A stretch of DNA of 64,000 nt. Origin: Combretum micranthum. Taxonomy: Eukaryota; Streptophyta; Magnoliopsida; Myrtales; Combretaceae. Position numbers and translations under genes: made by a program. The stretch lies in the NCBI GenBank assembly GCA_024138025.1, contig JAMXBD010000579.1, positions 682,001 through 746,000 of the forward strand, given 5' to 3'. The notes under the pieces are model-generated. The model saw nothing but the letters and a program-made list of their open reading frames with translations, had not been told where the DNA came from and did not search any database. This document shows, in pieces, positions 59,113 to 64,000 of the stretch (position 1 is the first letter of the stretch; every line of letters starts with the position of its first letter).

Positions 59113-60155
59113 AAAAAGTCCTTTTCAAATTTAAAATGTAACCACTACTTAAAACTAAACTGCACGTCCCAACAGCCTCCACATGTGAGGACATCTTATT
59201 GCCTGAATAGATGCTACGCTCACTTCCCACTGGCTTCCGCAGGTCTACTAAATCCTGCAATGAATTGGTCACATGAATTGTAGAACCGGAATCAATCCAC
59301 CATGTGTTATGATTAACATCAATCATATTGGATTCATAACAAACAAGTGAAAGTTGAGTACCTTTCTTATCAAGCCACTGCATGAACTTGGAGCATTGTT
59401 TCTTCATGTGCCCCTTCTTTTTACAGAAGAAGCATACAGACTCCTTCTTTATGTCCTTTATGGGAGGGATTTTCCCCTTCCCTTTATCTTTGGCCTGATC
59501 TTTCTTCTTGCTCTTCCCATAAGTAGTCAAGTTCACCCTTTCCTTTTCCTCCATAAGTAGTCTGCCCTCTTCTTGAACACACATGGTCAATAACTCATTG
59601 ATTGACCATTTATCCTTATGTGTGTTATAAGATATCTTAAACGGGCCATACTGCTGAGGTAAAGTGCAAAGAATGTAGTGAACTAGGAAGGATTCTGATA
59701 ACTCAACTTCCAATGCCTTCAGTTGTGCCGCAATGTCCCTCATGCGCATGATATGATCACGCACACCCTTAATGCCGGTGAGCTTCAGAGTCGAAAGCTC
59801 TATAATTAGGGTGCTGGCCATTGCTTTGTCTGAAGTAGCAAATTGCTCATCAATGGCCTTCAGCAAATCTCGGACCTTTTGATATTGCTCGACGGAGCCC
59901 CTTATACCAGCAGAAATTTTAGTCTTTATGAACATAACTGATAAGCGATTAGATCGCTCCCATTTTTCATAAAGATTTATTTCATCTGGAGTGCTGGTTT
60001 CAGTTACTGCAGGGCTCCTCTTTCCTTATGGCATAATCAATGTCCATCCATCCCAAATGAAGGAGAATTCTCTCCTTCCAAACTTTATAGTTATCCCCTT
60101 TGAGTTCAGGAACATCACATCTCATATCAGAGTAATTGACAGGTTGAATTGCTGC
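59045..60155 (-). pseudogene. Copia gag and aspartic protease
   Basis: The open frame 59045-59935 (296 codons) includes UBN2-type gag, with Y-G-P-F-K-I-S-Y-N-T-H-K and the zinc knuckle C-F-F-C-K-K-K-G-H-M-K-K-Q-C (residues 168-181), and a protease active site W-W-I-D-S-G-S-T-I-H at 212-221. Gag sequence continues upstream to about 60155 (D-V-P-E-L-K-G-D-N-Y-K-V-W-K), separated by a one-base change in a C run near 60015. TTATTGCAG just before this part on the minus strand could be a splice acceptor, so the true start may lie in an upstream exon. Confidence 0.88.
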
Positions 60156-61553
60156 AATAATTAAACATACATGCTTATGTTACAAAATTTTGAGACTAAT
60201 TAACATATAACACGTTTTACCAATGTAAAATCATGCTTAAATATGAATCTGGTGACATAAAACTTGCCTGTGGGCTAAAGTTCTAATTCAATTGGATTCA
60301 TCTTAAGTTTTATGATAAAACTATCAAATTATGTTCCTTTTCCTAATCCCTGTGGGTAAATTAGAAAATATAATTTGATATTTTATCCTAATTAATTATA
60401 CACAACATAATAAAAATTCCTGTGGGATATGATCTATTATATTGCATATAATTAATCACAATTAATGTTTATTTTCCATATGTGATCTTAAATCAATCTT
60501 AATATACAATTTTAATTAATTAAAGATGCTGTGGCTATTCTCTAATTAATTTAAATTATATGATCACTTAAACATCAACTAAATTATTAGGCTCAATTAT
60601 TGCATAAAACTATAAGCAATATTGTATGAATTCAATTCTAACACACTTATATTATCTAATTAATATTTCATGTATAATGATAAACCATAAATTATACACA
60701 TAGCTAAATAATATAAGCACATAATATTAATAATTAAATTCATAAAGAGCCAACAAGAATTCTAATAACCAATACTAACTAATTTTAATGTGTAAAAATT
60801 ATTTATCTAATTGTCATAATCATAAAGGATAATAAATAACTTACACACATTAAATCAACATTAGCTCAGTAGACAAGGAGTAATGGGGAAAAATTGAAGG
60901 TTGTGGAATGTATATATATGTACAGGACAACCCTTGCTTCAACTAACAGGGAGGATCCACATATGAAATATTTCATTATTACTAAATAAATACTCTAATT
61001 TAAATCCTACAGGAATATGAATCCATCTCGGTAGAAGCATTGGCCTGATGGTAAAGGATCCTTTAAGGTATCTTGTCGATCGCGGGTTCGAAACTAAAGT
61101 GCATCTAAGCGACTTTTTACTAAGTCGTCGGATAACTATATTAAATTAAATTAAATCTAAATGTACGTTTTGGAATATGTGACCATCTCATATGGATTTG
61201 TTTTTGAAAATATGAGATGTGGTTTAAAAAACGTGCGCATTCTGACATGAATGTGACTTTTCATAATGAACCTAAAACAAGGAATCCATAACTTTTCCAG
61301 ATACCTTTTATTAAATAATTAAAAATATTTAATTTAAGCCAATCAGTTCACTGAAGACTAAAGCAACCTGACGGAACTTAAAACATACGCACATATTTGT
61401 ATACGTATCGTCTTCAACCTCATGACGGGTCAATTTGACCCGTTTCAAACCCCTTTTTTTTTTTTTTAATATACACACCAGGACACAAACCTTCGAGAAA
61501 AAAAAAAAAATCTCCAGCACAGAAAATAGCAAGGCAGAGGCGTCAATACGCAG
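60156..61553 (-). other. Leader region of the copia element
   Basis: About 1.4 kb of AT-rich non-coding DNA between PBS and gag. A SINE-like insertion is at about 61030-61155. Poly-T/poly-A tracts lie at 61454-61468 and 61499-61510. Confidence 0.6.
61030..61155 (+). mobile_element. SINE-like sequence with A and B boxes
   Basis: TGGCCTGATGGTAAAGGATC (A-box-like, 61041-61060) and GCGGGTTCGAAACT (B box, 61082-61095), 40 bases apart, followed about 45 bases later by an ATTAAATTAAATTAAAT tail. This is the layout of plant tRNA-derived SINEs. A clean TSD was not found. Confidence 0.6.
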
Positions 61554-61565
61554 GCTCTGATACCA
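61554..61565 (-). other. Primer-binding site, tRNA-iMet
   Basis: The minus strand reads TGGTATCAGAGC (continuing CT), the perfect copia PBS, two bases after the 5' LTR. Confidence 0.95.
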
Positions 61566-61567
61566 AA

Positions 61568-62015
61568 TGATAGATTCATTCTTGTTCTAACATCCAAAAT
61601 AACAACAAATGAATCAATAGCGGAAGCGGAAAGCGATTGTCGGTTATATAACATACCTCCAGCCATTGCTATGAATATGAATGAAGAATCTCCACGCCAA
61701 TAAGAAGCTGATCCAAGCTTGGCTTTCTGAATATGGAACTCGGTTTGATACTTCTAAAACCTTACTCTCCTTTACAGATGGCGTATATGAAAATGAATTT
61801 GAAGAGAGGTGTTAGGGACCAACCGAAGATGCACTATTCCCTTATATGCTCTGTCCATCAAAGAGCCAAAAAACTGAACGTGCATTGAGGGGCTAAAAAC
61901 GTGGGTAGTTGAGATACAATACCACTTCCCACTTCCTGAAATGATGAGAATCTGTTGGACCACATTTTGGCCAACTTACTCGGTTGTTTCCGAGATTTTT
62001 GGAGAAAAACTAACA
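61568..62015 (-). repeat. 5' LTR of the copia element (448 bp)
   Basis: Plus strand TGATAGATTC...ACTAACA. It contains the element promoter, with a TATA-like CATATAAGGG on the minus strand at 61839-61848. It keeps the ~32 bases missing from the 3' LTR. Confidence 0.95.
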
Positions 62016-63790
62016 TAAGTTGCAAGGAGAATGGGAATTATTATCATGTCTCCATTTTTTACCATCATTCTTCAAAATTAAATTACACCCTTAATATCAT
62101 TTATCATCCAGTATCGGTTTTTTGTCCAATTTGTTTCGTTTCCAGTGAAAGGTCAAATTTGTCATCAATTATCAATTTTTTAAATCAAATAGCTGAAAAC
62201 TTTTTTGATAAAATGTCAAATTTATCATCTAGTACTATATTTTGAGAGAATGGTTGTATATTTGATTAAAAACTTGTCATTAGTATTTTGTTTGGAAAAC
62301 ATGGAGGAGGAATTTAAACATGATCCATCTCATTTGGAAAACCAATGGTTATACCATTAGATTATAATGTTGCTAACAACTTGTTATGTTGATTAAAGTG
62401 TCCATTTCATCAACTTTAACAAACCTTTCATCTAATCTAGTAATATGAATTTATATTGGGTAAACATATTAGATTGTGGTAAGATATCAAATTTATAATC
62501 TATTATTAGTTTTTTTATTGAAATTGGTAAAACAGTTATACATAAATATATATAGGTATGAATAATTATTACATTTGGTACCTGAACTTTACCTATTTTT
62601 ACAATTAATTATCTGAAGTTTAAAAATGTCAATTTGGCACCTAAATTTATCCATTTTTATAATCAATCACCTTGTCCAAACACTATAAATAAAGTAGAAA
62701 AAAATTCAAAATTATTAATTAACACTTTTAAATTTTGCATATTTAACTACACAAATTGGCAAAATTCAAGTATATCTACCGTATATATATTTGGTAAATA
62801 GTAAATTATCAATTTTATCATTTGTTATCAACTTTTGTCTATTTTAATAAAATGTATATATTTTGTGAAGTTTTTTTTTTTTATCATGGTATAAAAAAAT
62901 TTATTATTTATTATTATTTTTTCTTCTAAGTTAGTAAAAGTGTTCCATGTAAACTTGTTTCATTGCGGTAAATGTCAAATTTATTAACTAGTGTGGAGAA
63001 TTAAATTGGATTATAAAGGTTTTAAGCATGATTTTGATTTGGATTTTACTCTCTAAGATGTGGTGATAAGACATAGAGAGTTAGGCCCATTTATTTGGGA
63101 TGATAAAAAAAGAATTGTCTTGGTAGACTTATAGTAGGACTTATAGGAATTGGCTTGCCTAATTCCAACTTTTCTTAATTTAGCTCGCTCACATACTCAT
63201 ACTAATAAAAGGCCTTAATGGGTCTGATCCATAAGGGAGCCTAGTTTGATATCTACTATGAGAGACTCATCTTAGCTGTTGGTCATTCATCCCATCTGAC
63301 GGATGACATCGATACCAGCTTTTTATAAATACTACTACTCTTATCTCATTTGAATAATGAAAATCTTGGGAAAAGCGTTGTTGTGCTACCAAATTTTCAT
63401 CTTAGTGAATAGTCACTTGTTTTGCTCAAGAATGAATATCGATTCATCATACTTAGTGAGGATGCTTTTTAACTTCATTGTCTGTCACACGTGTGTTGGT
63501 CTACTGAAATTGTCTACTCCTCTTCCCTATACCCTTCTCTTTTGATCACCTTTATACATATCATTTTCCTAGGTTATATCTAGTGCGATAGTTACGTGAC
63601 ATACATGTGATCATCATAATTGAATCTTTACACCCATAACTAGTTACTTGACTTTTTGTCTAATTTGATAAAAGTGTTCAATGCATGAAGTAAAATTGTT
63701 TTGTTTGTAATAAAAATGTCAAATATGCACATAGACATCGAGTATTGATTTGTCGTATTGTAATGACGATTGTTTTGATTAAATCAATTG
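62016..63790. other. Presumed continuation of ankyrin intron 1; dispersed motif
   Basis: Begins with the right TSD TAAGT and the resumed target TGCAAGGAG. No exon recognised. The word TGTCAAATTTATCATCTAGT and variants recur at about 62150, 62213, 62485, 62805, 62968 and 63718. A segment at 62570-62690 has two similar halves (GGTACCTGAACTTTACC / GGCACCTAAATTTATCC). Confidence 0.5.
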
Positions 63791-63819
63791 CTTAGTCTTA
63801 ATTCTATCTTACAACTTAA

Positions 63820-64000
63820 TAGGCAAGTCTACTTACTGTTTATTGTAGTATAGTACTGAGTATAGGGTCGTCTCACAAGGATTGTTAACTATTAGTAATG
63901 ACTCTTTCTTTATTATCTAATCAATAAAAATCGAGCTCATTTAATCTAAGAAACTAGTAATATTCTATCAACTGCTAACAATTTAATGAACACAAATTGA
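63820..64000. repeat. Dispersed LTR-like repeat, cut by window end
   Basis: GCAAGTCTACTTACTGTTTA and the following TGTAGTATAG, TAGGGTCGTCT, TTATTATCTAATC blocks parallel 12789-12900. Only the first ~180 bases lie in the window. Confidence 0.55.

Larger units (their letters stand above)
55371..62015 (-). mobile_element. Complete Ty1/copia retrotransposon, 6645 bp, recent
   Basis: Bounded by TSD TAAGT (55366-55370, 62016-62020). On the minus strand: 5' LTR 61568-62015, PBS 61554-61565, leader, gag, protease, integrase, reverse transcriptase, RNase H, polypurine tract 55788-55800, 3' LTR 55371-55787. The gag-protease-integrase-RT-RNase H order is that of copia. The two LTRs show one or two substitutions in about 415 aligned bases plus indels, so insertion is recent. 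The polyprotein is nevertheless interrupted about five times. It lies antisense in intron 1 of the ankyrin gene. Confidence 0.95.

Noticed and set aside
62020..64000. Exon 2 of the ankyrin gene
   Set aside because: Searched for ankyrin or PGG-type frames after the copia element and found none; the continuation must lie beyond 64000 or be lost.

Overview
This is nuclear DNA from a flowering plant, probably a dicot. It is AT-rich, almost gene-free, and built mainly of transposable elements inserted into one another. No bacterial or organellar feature, rRNA gene, tRNA gene or CRISPR array was seen. The species cannot be named from the sequence. The only host gene I can support is exon 1 of an ankyrin-repeat gene (54627-55317, + strand), with a plausible TATA box, a GA-repeat leader and a good splice donor.

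Layout. 1-3220: AT-rich LTR-like repeat DNA. 3228-5480: truncated Ty1/copia element, minus strand. 7508-8221: hAT-type non-autonomous DNA transposon with an 8-bp target-site duplication (TSD). 8270-8650: decayed Tat-type LTR end. 9880-12250: LINE remnants. 12785-14290: LTR-like repeat whose start recurs at 63820. 16297-29772: a 13.5-kb LTR element on the minus strand, bounded by the TSD GTCGG, with ~4-kb LTRs, gag and no pol. 31720-32170: decayed Ty3/gypsy integrase. 32400-39800: old minus-strand Tat/Ogre-type Ty3/gypsy element, split by a 2.2-kb solo LTR (34261-36433, TSD TTCAT). 40440-41290: G-rich island. 41675-42093: Harbinger-like MITE. 45459-47024: copia-type solo LTR (TSD ATATA). 48384-48910: degenerate tandem repeat. 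About 50740-51840: MITE nested in MITE. About 53800-54125: foldback element. 54549-55370: ankyrin gene 5' end. 55371-62015: complete young copia element (TSD TAAGT) in intron 1 of that gene, antisense to it.

The most interesting object is the 13.5-kb element. Its LTRs hold a U3 array of 97-bp units directly upstream of the TATA box. Each junction forms an 11-bp inverted repeat carrying two MYB-type cores, and the array has 7 copies in one LTR and 5 in the other. A second array, of ~46-bp hairpin units, lies in the presumed U5. A tRNA-like A-box/B-box module sits about 420 bp from the LTR start and recurs at a similar place in the 2.2-kb solo LTR. The internal region has a third tandem array and a gag in which the zinc-knuckle segment is duplicated. 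This fits a non-autonomous gag-only (TR-GAG-like) derivative of the Tat/Ogre lineage.

The copia element in the ankyrin intron has LTRs that differ by one or two substitutions, yet its reading frame is broken about five times, mostly by one-base changes and several in homopolymer runs. Either it was moved by another copy's proteins or the assembly has residual indel errors.
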